Positions 25,437 to 34,281 are shown, counted from the first letter of the stretch. The stretch is 64,000 nt of DNA from JAZQLP01 sp045542755 (GCA_045542755.1 JAZQLP010000117.1:35607-99606), one strand, 5' to 3'. Notes: generated by a model from the sequence alone, not told the origin. Program-made: numbers and translations.

Positions 25437-25510
25437 TGGCAGCGGAATAGGGATTCGAACCCCAACAAACAGAGTCAGAGTCTGCCGTGCTACCGTTACA
25501 CAATTCCGCT
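25437..25510 (-). tRNA. tRNA-Gln (anticodon CTG)
   Basis: Acceptor stem AGCGGAA/TTCCGCT, D-stem GTGT/GCAC, and anticodon loop CTCTGAC giving CTG within stem GCAGA/TCTGT. The T-loop is GTTCGAATC. Discriminator G and CCA are encoded. Confidence 0.95.
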
Positions 25511-25597
25511 ATGTAACTCTTCAATCGCTCATGCCGTCCGCTTCTAAGAACGGAAGTTAGGATACCTCCCGACTTCGCTGACCGAAGTTACTCAAAT

Positions 25598-25626
25598 ATT
25601 ATACACAATTTATTTCCTTTTGTCAA
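25598..25626 (-). promoter_or_regulatory. Promoter of tRNA-Gln
   Basis: On the minus strand perfect TTGACA (25621-25626) and TATAAT (25598-25603) are 17 bases apart. The leader of about 80 bases contains inverted repeats around 25550-25590. Confidence 0.85.
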
Positions 25627-25719
25627 TAGCAGATTTATACAAATTTGTGACTTTTAAGAAACAAATTCTTTAGTCATAATTATTCTCTTAAGAGAAAGGT
25701 TAAAAGCCTTGTTTTCAAA

Positions 25720-25750
25720 CAAATATCTCCACCGAGAAACCTCGGTGGAG
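25720..25750 (-). terminator. Likely terminator of the zinc-uptake operon
   Basis: A perfect 10-bp stem (CTCCACCGAG, 25727-25736, with 25741-25750) follows znuB. The T run after it is short and interrupted. Confidence 0.6.
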
Positions 25751-25762
25751 TAGGGATAAATG

Positions 25763-26599
25763 TTATCTTTTTAGTATCTTACCCACAAGGGAGAAGAGAA
25801 CAAACGCCACTATATTTACTGCTACCACGGTAGAGCCCACGGGGGTATCTGCCAGAATTGAGATAATTATTCCGCTACCTGCGGCAAAAACGGAGATTAC
25901 GGCAGAGCAAACGGTTACGGAAAGGAATGTCTTGAACACCCTCATTGCCGAAAGTGCGGGGAATATTACAAGTGCAGATATAAGCAGAGAGCCCACGAGA
26001 TTCATAGCCAGAACAACGATTACGGCAATAACTATGGCAATAAGAAGATTATACGCCCCCGCCTTGGTACCCGTAGCTCTTGCAAAATTCTCGTCAAAGG
26101 TCACGGCAAATATTCTGTTATAGAAAATAACGAACACCCCTATAACAGCCACAGAAAGGACGGAGCAAAGTATAACGTCGGTCTTTGTAAGGGTAAGTAT
26201 GGACTGAGAACCAAAGAGGGTACCGCAAACGTCACCCGAGATGTTTGCCGAGGTAGGGAAAATATTCATAAGCAAATAGCCTATTGCCAGAGCCCCCACA
26301 GACATTACGGCTATGGAGGCATCCCCCCTGATTTTCGAGTTCTGTCCCGTTCTCAAAAGAAGAACGGCGCAAACCACCGTAACGGGAAGAACCACTGCCG
26401 TGGTGTTGGTCAGCCCCAGAACAGCCGCAACGGCCAGAGCACCGAATGCCACGTGGGAAAGGCCGTCGCCTATAAATGAAAACCTCTTAAGCACCAGCGT
26501 TACCCCAAGAAGAGAGGAGCAAAGGGCTATGAGAACGCCCACGATGAGAGCGTATCTGACAAAGGGGAACTCAAAATAAAGAGCCAACTTTTCAACCAT
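25763..26599 (-). CDS. znuB: Zinc ABC transporter permease
   Basis: A 278-residue permease of the ABC-3 family that forms the membrane channel for zinc or manganese import. It has about eight helices. The conserved segment FSFIGDGLSHVAFGALAVA and the GSLLISALVIFPALSA motif are typical. ATG 26599 was chosen because GGAGG lies nine bases upstream, so the start overlaps the end of znuC by eight bases. A longer frame to 26650 has no ribosome site. It is last in the zur-znuACB operon. Confidence 0.92.
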   Translation of the reverse strand: MVEKLALYFEFPFVRYALIVGVLIALCSSLLGVTLVLKRFSFIGDGLSHVAFGALAVAAVLGLTNTTAVVLPVTVVCAVLLLRTGQNSKIRGDASIAVMSVGALAIGYLLMNIFPTSANISGDVCGTLFGSQSILTLTKTDVILCSVLSVAVIGVFVIFYNRIFAVTFDENFARATGTKAGAYNLLIAIVIAVIVVLAMNLVGSLLISALVIFPALSAMRVFKTFLSVTVCSAVISVFAAGSGIIISILADTPVGSTVVAVNIVAFVLFSLVGKILKR

Positions 26600-27311
26600 T
26601 TGAACAGCCCTCCTCTTTACATATCCCGTGGAATATCCGTCCAACGTCACTGTGAATATAATCTCTGGTGGTTCCGAAGAAAGAGGGAGAACCTATATGG
26701 AGAATGTGGGATGCGTTTTTGACCGCGGCGGCAATATCGTGGGAAACCATTACGATTGTAGTTCCTGCCTTGTTAAGGTCGGCTATTACCTGATACATTT
26801 CCGCCGTGGCCTTAGGGTCAAGACCCGCCACTGGCTCGTCCAGGAGAAGCATTTTTGAAGTGGCACAGAGGGCTCTTGCCAAAAGTGCGCGCTGCTGCTG
26901 TCCGCCCGAAAGGTCACGGTAGCATCTCCCCGCAAGGTGGGAAATACCCAACTTTTCCATATTTTCGGCGGCTATCTGCCTTTCCTTTTTGCCATAGAAG
27001 GGCTTATTTTTGCAAAGAGGCAGACATCCGGAAAGGACTATTTCCCTTACGGATGCGGGAAAATCCTTCTGTATCTCGGTCTGTTGGGGCAGATATCCTA
27101 TCTCATCGGTGCGAAGGCCGTCACCCGTTTCAATAGTGCCGCTGAGGGGCTGTCTGAGGTGGAGCAAGGCCTTCATAAGGGTGGTCTTGCCCGAGCCGTT
27201 CTCCCCTACTATACAAAGATAATCTCCCTTGTTTACCTTAAAATTTATATCCTTTACCACCGTTTTTCCCTCGTAGCCGAGAGAAAGGTCGGTACATATA
27301 AGCTGTGGCAT
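26592..27311 (-). CDS. znuC: Zinc ABC transporter ATP-binding protein
   Basis: A 239-residue ATPase that powers metal import. Walker A is GENGSGKTT, the signature is LSGGQQQRALLARAL and Walker B is MLLLDEPVAGLD. The H-loop is MVSHD. It lies 12 bases after znuA and overlaps znuB. The operon context with a Fur-family regulator and a His-rich binding protein points to zinc rather than manganese, but metal choice is inferred. Confidence 0.94.
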   Translation of the reverse strand: MPQLICTDLSLGYEGKTVVKDINFKVNKGDYLCIVGENGSGKTTLMKALLHLRQPLSGTIETGDGLRTDEIGYLPQQTEIQKDFPASVREIVLSGCLPLCKNKPFYGKKERQIAAENMEKLGISHLAGRCYRDLSGGQQQRALLARALCATSKMLLLDEPVAGLDPKATAEMYQVIADLNKAGTTIVMVSHDIAAAVKNASHILHIGSPSFFGTTRDYIHSDVGRIFHGICKEEGCSNG

Positions 27312-27323
27312 AAAAAATCCTTT

Positions 27324-28313
27324 CTAATTAAGTGCTTCTTTGAGGAACACGATATTGTCCTCCATAATGGCCAAATAGGTGACGCCCTGCTCCGCTTCTT
27401 TATAATATACGGATTGCATGGAGTTAAGGGGTCTGACCTTAAGATGTGTGGCTGTAGAGGCCAGCATAACCGCATCGGCCACGTTGCCGTCGGTCTTTTC
27501 TGTGGTGAGAAGCACCTCTATCCCCAGCTCGTCCACCTTTGAGGCAAGGGTTATTATAGTATCAAAGCTTGCGTCGGTTTCGGAAGAACAACCCTCAAAA
27601 GCGGCGTAATATTCTATTCCGTAATCCCTCATAAGATAAGCAAAGGGGAATCTGTCGGCAAAGACCAAAGCCTTTTTGGAGGCAGTCTCCACAAGACTCT
27701 CAATATATCGGTCAAGGGCGTCAAGTTTTGCTATATATTCCTCTTCGTTAAGAGAGTAAAGCACCTGATTTTCGGGGTCTATCTCCTTAATGGCTGAGGC
27801 TATCCTATCGCAGAAGAATGCGGCGTTTTTAAGAGAAAGCCATACGTGTTCGTCGTAGGCGGAGTGTTCCTCGCCCTCGTGATGATGCTGGGTAGAGATA
27901 AGGCTTTCCTTTATTTCGTCCATAAGACATATTACCCTGCGGTTGGGGTTTGGGGTGCTATCAACAGCATCGGTTATCCATTTGTCCGATTCCCCGCCCA
28001 CGTATATAAGGAGGTCGCAGGTGGCTATATCCACCATATCCCCCGCCGTTGCCTGGTAGCTGTGAAGGTCGGTGCCGTTATCGTAAAGAAAGACCAAATC
28101 CACCTTAGTGGTACGTCCGCCGTAGAGAGAACCGAAGAGATTTTCGGCTCTGTCGGGGTCGATTTCTGAGGTAATACTCTTTACCCAATCGTAAACGGGA
28201 AATATGGTACAGACGATTTTTATAGAGTCGGTGTACTCCTTTTCCTTCTCACACCCCACCGTTAAAGTAAAGAGTAAAAGGAAAACAAGGAGAATACTTA
28301 AAATCTTCTTCAT
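27324..28313 (-). CDS. znuA: Zinc-binding lipoprotein of ABC transporter
   Basis: A 329-residue substrate-binding lipoprotein with a signal peptide ending near LTVGC. It belongs to the cluster A-I metal receptors. A His/acid-rich loop (TQHHHEGEEHSAYDEHVW) lies near residue 145, a feature of zinc-specific ZnuA proteins. The other ligand regions are FADRFPFAYLMRDYG and a late TEKTDGNVAD segment. It starts within the zur stop codon (TAATG), so the two are coupled. Confidence 0.93.
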   Translation of the reverse strand: MKKILSILLVFLLLFTLTVGCEKEKEYTDSIKIVCTIFPVYDWVKSITSEIDPDRAENLFGSLYGGRTTKVDLVFLYDNGTDLHSYQATAGDMVDIATCDLLIYVGGESDKWITDAVDSTPNPNRRVICLMDEIKESLISTQHHHEGEEHSAYDEHVWLSLKNAAFFCDRIASAIKEIDPENQVLYSLNEEEYIAKLDALDRYIESLVETASKKALVFADRFPFAYLMRDYGIEYYAAFEGCSSETDASFDTIITLASKVDELGIEVLLTTEKTDGNVADAVMLASTATHLKVRPLNSMQSVYYKEAEQGVTYLAIMEDNIVFLKEALN

Positions 28314-28714
28314 TACCCATCCGCCCCCTCTTTACATTCTTTGCAGATTCCGTATATTACGGTTTTCGGTCTTATAATCTCAAAGCCGTCAAGGCTAAGG
28401 AGAGAGTTTGCCATACTGTCGGCCACGTCCTTATCCATGTGGGCGGTCTTGCCGCATTTTGTACAGGTAAGGTGAACCCTGTTTTTACAGCCCTCGCATT
28501 TGATATACTGATAATAGGCCTCGTTGCTCCCCTCTTTTACTGCGCGGCTTATATACCCCTGCCGCTGAAGAAAGGCGAGGTTTCTGTATACGGCGCTAAG
28601 GCTTACCTCTGGCCTCATTTGACCCGCAATATCCCTTGCGGAAAAATGTCTGTCGTGGTGGGATTCGAGGAAAGATATAAGTTTTTTGCGCTGCTCTGTC
28701 ATATACTGTGCCAT
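28313..28714 (-). CDS. zur: Fur-family zinc regulator (Zur-like)
   Basis: A 133-residue Fur-family repressor. The N-terminal winged helix (residues about 5-75) includes FSARDIAGQMRPEVSLSAVYRNL. The dimerisation domain has three CxxC pairs (CEGC, CTKC, CKEC), one more than the usual structural zinc site. ATG 28714 was chosen since GGAGG lies seven bases before it. An earlier ATG adds 13 residues and has no ribosome site. It heads the znuACB operon and a perfect inverted repeat overlaps its promoter, so it probably represses its own operon when zinc is plentiful. Confidence 0.9.
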   Translation of the reverse strand: MAQYMTEQRKKLISFLESHHDRHFSARDIAGQMRPEVSLSAVYRNLAFLQRQGYISRAVKEGSNEAYYQYIKCEGCKNRVHLTCTKCGKTAHMDKDVADSMANSLLSLDGFEIIRPKTVIYGICKECKEGADG

Positions 28715-28733
28715 GGATTTCCTCCAAAAGGTC

Positions 28734-28756
28734 AATTTGCGATTCATTCGCAAATT
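28734..28756 (-). promoter_or_regulatory. Candidate Zur operator
   Basis: AATTTGCGA (28734-28742) and TCGCAAATT (28748-28756) form a perfect 9-5-9 inverted repeat. It begins directly after the -10 box and covers the predicted transcription start of zur. Confidence 0.75.
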
Positions 28757-28785
28757 ATAATACTACAAAAAGCCCCTTTCGTCAA
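28757..28785 (-). promoter_or_regulatory. Promoter of zur-znuACB
   Basis: On the minus strand TTGACG (28780-28785) and TATTAT (28757-28762) are 17 bases apart. The -10 box abuts the operator. Confidence 0.7.
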
Positions 28786-28827
28786 GAGAAAAAGTGTTAC
28801 TTTATTATGATATTTGCGGGAGTAAAC

Positions 28828-28856
28828 TTGAAACGGCGGGGCTTTTTTGATATAAT
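28828..28856 (+). promoter_or_regulatory. Promoter of the RNase H gene
   Basis: TTGAAA (28828-28833) and TATAAT (28851-28856) are 17 bases apart, about 30 bases before the start codon. Confidence 0.75.
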
Positions 28857-28885
28857 CGAAGTATCATAAAGCAGAGGTAAAAGCC

Positions 28886-29611
28886 ATGGCTGATAAAAAA
28901 ACCAAGTATTACGCCGTAAGAAAAGGCAGAAGCGCCGGAATATACCTGACCTGGGACGAATGTGCAAAGCAGGTCATAGGTTGCGCGGGTGCCGTATACA
29001 AGTCCTTCCCCACCATCGAGGAGGCGGAGGCCTTTATGGCTATTGATATTGGCGAAGAGGTAGCACCAAAAGAGAAAAAAGCAAGAGCTCCCAAGAAAAA
29101 AGCGGAGCCCGCCGAAGCCACCGACGGCACGGACAAGCTTATCTCTTATCTTGAAAAGGCTAAAGAAGAATATCCCCAAGGGAAGCTCTCCTCAGACGAG
29201 GCCATAGCCTTCGTTGACGGTAGCTATAACCAGGAAACCGCCGTATACTCCTTCGGTTGCGTTTTCATCTCCCAAAATGGAGTGGAGACCTTCTCGGGTA
29301 GCGGTAGCAAAGAGGATTTCCGCACCGCAAGAAACGTTGCAGGAGAGCTTATGGGCACCCTTTTTGCGGCAAACACCGCCATTGAAAGGGGAATAAAAAA
29401 GATTTCCGTATATCACGACTATACGGGCATCGCTATGTGGTACCAGGGCTTATGGAAGGCCGAAAGCCCCGTAGCTGTGGATTATCTGACAAAAATGAAA
29501 GCATTACCCTCCGCCCTTGAAATCAAATTTGTCAAGGTTAAAGGACACACGGGCGTTTACCTCAACGAAGCCGCCGACCTTATTGCAAAGGCCGCCGCGG
29601 GGATAGAATAA
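28886..29611 (+). CDS. rnhA: Ribonuclease H1 with viroplasmin domain
   Basis: A 241-residue enzyme that degrades the RNA of RNA-DNA hybrids. Residues 5-53 form the viroplasmin-type hybrid-binding domain (YYAVRKGRSAGIYLTWDEC, then VYKSFPTIEEAEAFM). A Lys/Ala-rich linker (about 60-80) follows. The RNase H domain keeps all four catalytic acids: D111 (FVDGSYN), E154 (AGELMG), D178 (YHDYTG) and D231 (EAADLIAK), plus H221. The two-domain layout is common in Firmicutes. Confidence 0.94.
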   Translation: MADKKTKYYAVRKGRSAGIYLTWDECAKQVIGCAGAVYKSFPTIEEAEAFMAIDIGEEVAPKEKKARAPKKKAEPAEATDGTDKLISYLEKAKEEYPQGKLSSDEAIAFVDGSYNQETAVYSFGCVFISQNGVETFSGSGSKEDFRTARNVAGELMGTLFAANTAIERGIKKISVYHDYTGIAMWYQGLWKAESPVAVDYLTKMKALPSALEIKFVKVKGHTGVYLNEAADLIAKAAAGIE

Positions 29612-29628
29612 ATTAAGGACTGATTTTT

Positions 29629-30786
29629 ATGGAAAACAAGTTTTTCAAAACCGTCGACAACTTAAAGGACCACTACCTTAAGGTATGGGAGGACGTCTGC
29701 AATATAGATAGTCCCTCCTCGTACAAAGAGGGCGTTGACAAAGTGGGTCAGTATTTTATAGACATAGCTAAAAGCCGTGGCTGGGAAGCGGAAGTTTTCG
29801 AGTTTGAAAAATTCGGAAACGTGGTCTGCATCACCATGAACGGCCACGTAAAAGCCGCCCCCATTATCCTGTCGGGACACATGGACACCGTACACCCCGT
29901 AGGGTCATTCGGTACCCCTGCCGTAAAGATAGAGGGAGATAAAATATACGGTCCGGGAGTAATGGACTGCAAGGGCGGAATCGTTGTGGGATTTTTAGCT
30001 ATGGATGCCCTCCATACCTGCGGTTTTAATTCCCGCCCCATTAAGATTATGCTTCAGAGTAACGAGGAAATCGGCAGCGGTATCAACAACAGAGGACCCA
30101 TTAACCTTATCTGCGAAAAATCAAAAGACGCCGTTGCATTCTTAAACCTTGAACCCCACGAGGAATATTTTGACGGCAAGGCCTGTCTTATAAGAAAGGG
30201 CAGAGGCGAATTTTTCTTTGAGATAAAGGGAATCGAGGCCCACGCCTCCTACTGCGCAAAGGAAGGCGCCAGCACCATTAAAGAGGCGGCATATAAAATA
30301 ATCGAAATTGAAAAGATGAAGGACCACGACGGCATTACCTGCAACTGCGGCGTTATATCCGGAGGCTCAGCCGCAAACACCGTACCCGGAAAATGCGAGT
30401 TTAAGGTAGACGTAAGATACTCCACCCAAGAAGAGTACGAAGAAGTCAAGGCCTACCTGCAAAAGATTGCGGATACCGTATACGTTCCCGGATGCAGTTG
30501 CGTTATGAAAGAAACAAACAGCCGTCCGTCCATGGCTCTAAACGAAAAGAATCAGAAGCTTTTAAACAAAGCCAACAAGGTCTTTGCCGCCAACGGCTTA
30601 TCCACACTTGAAGCGGGTAAAAGAAACGGCGGCTCGGATGCGGCCAACGTGGCTCTCTGGGGTATTCCCTGCCTCGATGCCATAGGCATCAGAGGAGAGA
30701 GAGCCCACTCAAGAGAAGAATACGCCTACATCCCCTCCTTGGCCGAATCGGCAAAAAGGGTTGTGGCAATAGCGTTGGAGATATAG
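29629..30786 (+). CDS. M20 family metallopeptidase
   Basis: A 385-residue M20 peptidase of the ArgE/DapE/CPG2 group. Metal and catalytic sites are seen in LSGHMDTVHPVG, GPGVMDCKGGIV and QSNEEIGS. The late GGSDAANVALWGIPCLDAIG contributes a fourth site, and HSREEYAYIPSL contributes the last His. A central dimerisation domain starts near EAHASYCAKEG. Glutamate-carboxypeptidase-like activity is possible, but the substrate is not determined. It follows rnhA by 17 bases. Confidence 0.9.
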   Translation: MENKFFKTVDNLKDHYLKVWEDVCNIDSPSSYKEGVDKVGQYFIDIAKSRGWEAEVFEFEKFGNVVCITMNGHVKAAPIILSGHMDTVHPVGSFGTPAVKIEGDKIYGPGVMDCKGGIVVGFLAMDALHTCGFNSRPIKIMLQSNEEIGSGINNRGPINLICEKSKDAVAFLNLEPHEEYFDGKACLIRKGRGEFFFEIKGIEAHASYCAKEGASTIKEAAYKIIEIEKMKDHDGITCNCGVISGGSAANTVPGKCEFKVDVRYSTQEEYEEVKAYLQKIADTVYVPGCSCVMKETNSRPSMALNEKNQKLLNKANKVFAANGLSTLEAGKRNGGSDAANVALWGIPCLDAIGIRGERAHSREEYAYIPSLAESAKRVVAIALEI

Positions 30787-30821
30787 GATAAACTAAATTT
30801 AATAAGAACGGCGACAAATTT

Positions 30822-31517
30822 ATGAAACTCGGAATATTTACAGATTCCCATTATTCCTCACAGGAAGTCACCTGCGGAAACAGATTCAACAGTAAATCTC
30901 TGGATAAGATAAAGGAAGCCTACGACTTTTTTGAAAAAGAAGACTGTGAGATGGTGATTTGTCTTGGCGACCTTATAGACCGAGAGGAATCTCACCAAAA
31001 AGAGATTGAAAACCTTAAAAAGGTATGGGAAATAATAAAAGCCTCTCCCCTTCCCACAAAGGTCGTTATGGGAAATCACGACTGCTTTGCCTTTGAAAAG
31101 GAGGAGTTTTACGGGATTTTGGGAATTGAAGAGCCAAAAGATATTTGTATCGAGGGCAAAAACCTCATATTCCTTGACGGATGCTATTTTAAAAGTGGCC
31201 AACACTACGCCCCGGGAGATAAAAATTGGAAGGACACCTTTCTGCCCCACCAAGAGGCGCTTGAAGAAAAGCTTTTGGGATTAAAGGGCGATACATATAT
31301 TTTTATTCACCAAAATATAGATCCCTCCATCCGAAGTGACCACCGACTCTTTAACGCCGACCAAGTCTTTGAAATAATCCAAAGAAGCAAAACCGTCAAA
31401 GCCGTTTTTCAGGGGCACTACCACAAAGGCATGACCTCTCAATACGACGGTATAAAATATTTTACCCCAAAGGCCATGTGCGAAAACGAAAAGACCTATT
31501 TTTCTCTTGAAATATAA
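30822..31517 (+). CDS. Calcineurin-like metallophosphoesterase
   Basis: A 231-residue soluble phosphoesterase with the metal motifs FTDSHYSS, LGDLIDRE, MGNHDCF, IHQNID and QGHYHKG. No membrane helix is present, unlike the 4858 enzyme. The substrate is unknown. It follows the M20 gene by 35 bases and is probably co-transcribed. Confidence 0.88.
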   Translation: MKLGIFTDSHYSSQEVTCGNRFNSKSLDKIKEAYDFFEKEDCEMVICLGDLIDREESHQKEIENLKKVWEIIKASPLPTKVVMGNHDCFAFEKEEFYGILGIEEPKDICIEGKNLIFLDGCYFKSGQHYAPGDKNWKDTFLPHQEALEEKLLGLKGDTYIFIHQNIDPSIRSDHRLFNADQVFEIIQRSKTVKAVFQGHYHKGMTSQYDGIKYFTPKAMCENEKTYFSLEI

Positions 31518-31519
31518 GA

Positions 31520-31550
31520 AAAAAATCCTGCCCTCTCGGCAGGATTTTCC
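31520..31550. terminator. Bidirectional intrinsic terminator
   Basis: AAAATCCTGCC with GGCAGGATTTT (31522-31548) separates the convergent genes ending at 31517 and 31565. Confidence 0.85.
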
Positions 31551-31564
31551 TGTATTATAAAGTG

Positions 31565-32731
31565 TTATGATAGGAAGGGCTTATCGACGTTTATTACGGC
31601 AAAGAGGTTGGAGTCGTAAATGTTTATATTCTTTTTGATTATCTCCTTAATCTCGTTGTCTGAAAGCTTGCCGTCGTAGGGCAGAACAACGTCGAATATA
31701 AGGTTTGTATGGGTGTCGCCCCTGACCATGCGGAAATCGTGAACCGTAATACGGTCGTCAATGGCCTTAACAAAGTCGTTGACCATCTTTTTGAGCTTAT
31801 CTATTTCGGGGTCGTCGGCAATTACGGGGTCCATATGTATGGTTGCTACGCAGGAAAGCTTCTCGGAAAGCTCTTTTTCGATATTGTCAATGGTATCGTG
31901 GGCGCTGAGAAGGTCGGCCTTTGCAGACACCTCTGCATGAAGGGATATCATCTGTCTGCCGGGTCCATAATCATGAACTATAAGGTCGTGAATACCGATT
32001 ATACCCTCGTGGGAGAGGACGATATCCTCTATCTGCTTAACAACTTCCTCTGCGGGAGGCTTGCCAAGAAGAGGATCAATAGTCTCCTTTGCGGCGCGGA
32101 AGCCGGAAAAGAGGATAAAGAGGGATACTGCGGCGCCGCAATATGCGTCAACGTTAATATCAAATATGAGATATACGATAAAGGACAGAAATACCGCGCT
32201 TGTGGCTATAACGTCGGAAAAGCAGTCGGATGCGGTGGCCTTCATGGACGAGGAATCAAACTTTTTACCGTAGCCCCTGTTATAAATGCCCATATAGAGC
32301 TTTACGAGTATTGAAGCAATGAGTATGCAAAGGGAAACGGGGCTGAAAGACATCTCCTCGGGAGTTATTATCTTACCCACGGAAGTCTTTAAAAGCTCAA
32401 AGCCCATAAGCATAATGGCCAAGGACACCAAAAGACCCGAAAGATACTCTATTCTGCCGTGGCCGAAGGGGTGGTCAACGTCAGGCTTTTGTCCCGAAAG
32501 GCGGAAGCCGAAGAGGGTTATAACCGAAGAGCCGGCATCGGAAAGGTTGTTGAAGGCATCGGCCATTACCGATACGGAGGAGCTTATAAAGCCCGCCAAC
32601 AGTTTCCCTGCAAAAAGGAGCAAATTCAGTCCTATCCCCACAATACTGCAAAGCATACCGTAGGCTCTGCGAAGGGAAGCGTTGTCCATACCTTCCGATT
32701 TTATAAAGATTTTTGAAAGAAGTTTTATCAT
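31565..32731 (-). CDS. Cation diffusion facilitator transporter
   Basis: A 388-residue CDF exporter for divalent metals such as zinc, iron or manganese, exchanging against protons. Six membrane helices (about residues 15-210) include the site SVSVMADAFNNLSDAGSSVI, with Asp residues typical of the metal site. The later YCGAAVSLFILFSGFRAAKET segment follows. The cytoplasmic domain starts near DPLLGKPP, and a second C-terminal domain of about 80 residues follows. ATG 32731 has GAGGAA ten bases upstream. Its substrate is not set by the sequence. Confidence 0.9.
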   Translation of the reverse strand: MIKLLSKIFIKSEGMDNASLRRAYGMLCSIVGIGLNLLLFAGKLLAGFISSSVSVMADAFNNLSDAGSSVITLFGFRLSGQKPDVDHPFGHGRIEYLSGLLVSLAIMLMGFELLKTSVGKIITPEEMSFSPVSLCILIASILVKLYMGIYNRGYGKKFDSSSMKATASDCFSDVIATSAVFLSFIVYLIFDINVDAYCGAAVSLFILFSGFRAAKETIDPLLGKPPAEEVVKQIEDIVLSHEGIIGIHDLIVHDYGPGRQMISLHAEVSAKADLLSAHDTIDNIEKELSEKLSCVATIHMDPVIADDPEIDKLKKMVNDFVKAIDDRITVHDFRMVRGDTHTNLIFDVVLPYDGKLSDNEIKEIIKKNINIYDSNLFAVINVDKPFLS

Positions 32732-32850
32732 AAATAACCCATTCCTCATTAAACTTTTGCTGAACTACAGTATAACACACCGAAAAAACAAAGTCAATAC
32801 TTTAGCAATGGCTAACCCTACAATATATTCGGGTTTCGCACTTTTAGACC

Positions 32851-32879
32851 TTGAAAAACAAGGAGATTTGTGCTATAAT
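32851..32879 (+). promoter_or_regulatory. Promoter of the GNAT gene
   Basis: TTGAAA (32851-32856) and TATAAT (32874-32879) are 17 bases apart. Confidence 0.75.
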
Positions 32880-32911
32880 ACCTATAATTTGAAGATATTC
32901 GGAGATAAAAA

Positions 32912-33457
32912 ATGAACATAACCGCCTGCCACTTAAACAAGTCCCCAAATCCCGCAAAAGCAAAGGAGCTTTATATCTCGGCCTTTCCAAAATATGAGCG
33001 TCTGCCCTGGTGGGTGCTGCGGCTTCTTACCCTGAACAAGAACGCAAACATTACCTGCTACTACGATGAAGAACAGTTTTGCGGCTTTACATATGACGTT
33101 ACCACCGACAGTATTCTTTTCCTTATGTTTTTTGCCGTAAATGACGAGCTTCGCGGAAAGGGCTACGGCTCGGCCATACTTGAATATTTAAAGAAAAATC
33201 ACCCCGACAAGGCCGTTACCCTCAACGTTGAACCCATAGATCCCACCGCTGAAAATGCCCACGAAAGGGTAAGAAGAATAGAATTTTACAAGAAGAACGG
33301 ATTTTTCGACACCAACCATAACATTGACGAGGTGGGTGGCACCTTCCGAGTCCTCTCCACAAAGATGGAGCTTGACAAAGAAGCCTATCTGAAGGCGTTC
33401 ACGGGAATAACTCTGGGACTCTGGAGACCGAAAATAACGAAACTTGATAATAACTAA
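32912..33457 (+). CDS. GNAT family N-acetyltransferase
   Basis: A 181-residue acetyltransferase. The acetyl-CoA site motif A is seen in LMFFAVNDELRGKGYGSAIL (R/Q-x-x-G-x-G/A as RGKGYG), and the following KNHPDKAVTLNVEPID contains motif B. RRIEFYKKNGF is the usual late motif. The acceptor substrate is unknown. It is transcribed alone. Confidence 0.88.
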   Translation: MNITACHLNKSPNPAKAKELYISAFPKYERLPWWVLRLLTLNKNANITCYYDEEQFCGFTYDVTTDSILFLMFFAVNDELRGKGYGSAILEYLKKNHPDKAVTLNVEPIDPTAENAHERVRRIEFYKKNGFFDTNHNIDEVGGTFRVLSTKMELDKEAYLKAFTGITLGLWRPKITKLDNN

Positions 33458-33488
33458 AGAACTCCCGCCGCGGCGGGAGTTCTTCTCT
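33456..33488. terminator. Bidirectional intrinsic terminator
   Basis: A perfect 26-base palindrome with 13-bp arms (33458-33470, 33471-33483) lies between convergent genes. Confidence 0.8.
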
Positions 33489-34281
33489 ATTCTGCAATAG
33501 CCATATATGGCTTAAGATTTTCCACAAGCTGAGGAGTTTCAACCGTCTGGCCGCATTCAAAGGCCAGATATTTGTTGTATCCCGTAGCCTTGATTGCCTT
33601 GAGAACGTTTATATAGTCAATTTCTCCGGTGCCAGGCTCTTTTCTTCCGGGATTGTCGGCAATATGAAAATGGCCAATAAGGTCAATATTTTCGGTAATG
33701 TTGCGGATAAGGTTGCCCTCGGTGACCTGCTGATGATAAATATCAAAAAGGAGCCTGAAATTGGGGCTGTTTACCTCCTTGACCATATCAAAGCCGTCCT
33801 TTGAGGTATATAAAAAGTGTCCTGCGTGATTTACCAGGATATTAAGGGGCTCAAGAACCGCCGTTATCCCCGCATCCTCCGCAATGGGGGCAAGACGGGA
33901 AAGGGTCTGGACTATCTGCGCCCTTTGGACACGGTGGGAAACGTCCTTACGCTCGTTACCCGTAGTGACCACGATATTGGGAACCCCCATATATACTGCG
34001 GCTTCAACGGTTTCCTTGAATGCCTCAACCATAGCCTCTTCAGTGTCCGCATATGCAAGACCGTGAGTCCAGGCTATTTTAGCCATATTGTCGGGATTTT
34101 TCGACTCCACGTTAAGGCAGGTGGAAACGATATTATACTCGTCCAAAACCTTTTTGTATTCCTTTAAATCACATTTCTGCCAATTAAGGTACTCTGCGGC
34201 CTTGAAGCCGTATTTTGCCGCCTCGACAAATGCCTGAGGGCTGTTGCGGACAAACCAGTTGGCTTTTGCGGAAAATATCAT
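33487..34281 (-). CDS. Hydroxypyruvate-isomerase-like TIM barrel protein (copy 2)
   Basis: A 264-residue AP-endonuclease-2 type TIM barrel close to hydroxypyruvate isomerases. Metal and substrate motifs are VLEPLN, LLFDIYHQQVTEGN and IGHFHIADNPGRKEPGTGEI. LAFECG supplies the C-terminal Glu. It is about two thirds identical to the gene at 34341 and of equal length, so they arose by tandem duplication. ATG 34281 follows AAGGAG. Hydroxypyruvate isomerisation would fit glycerate kinase at 11583, but ketose or inositol-related substrates are possible. Confidence 0.82.
   Translation of the reverse strand: MIFSAKANWFVRNSPQAFVEAAKYGFKAAEYLNWQKCDLKEYKKVLDEYNIVSTCLNVESKNPDNMAKIAWTHGLAYADTEEAMVEAFKETVEAAVYMGVPNIVVTTGNERKDVSHRVQRAQIVQTLSRLAPIAEDAGITAVLEPLNILVNHAGHFLYTSKDGFDMVKEVNSPNFRLLFDIYHQQVTEGNLIRNITENIDLIGHFHIADNPGRKEPGTGEIDYINVLKAIKATGYNKYLAFECGQTVETPQLVENLKPYMAIAE

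Noticed and set aside
25069..25524. Minus-strand reading frames over tRNA-Gln and the DUF3298 gene
   Set aside because: They are antisense to real features, lack a ribosome site and contain tRNA-derived peptide strings.
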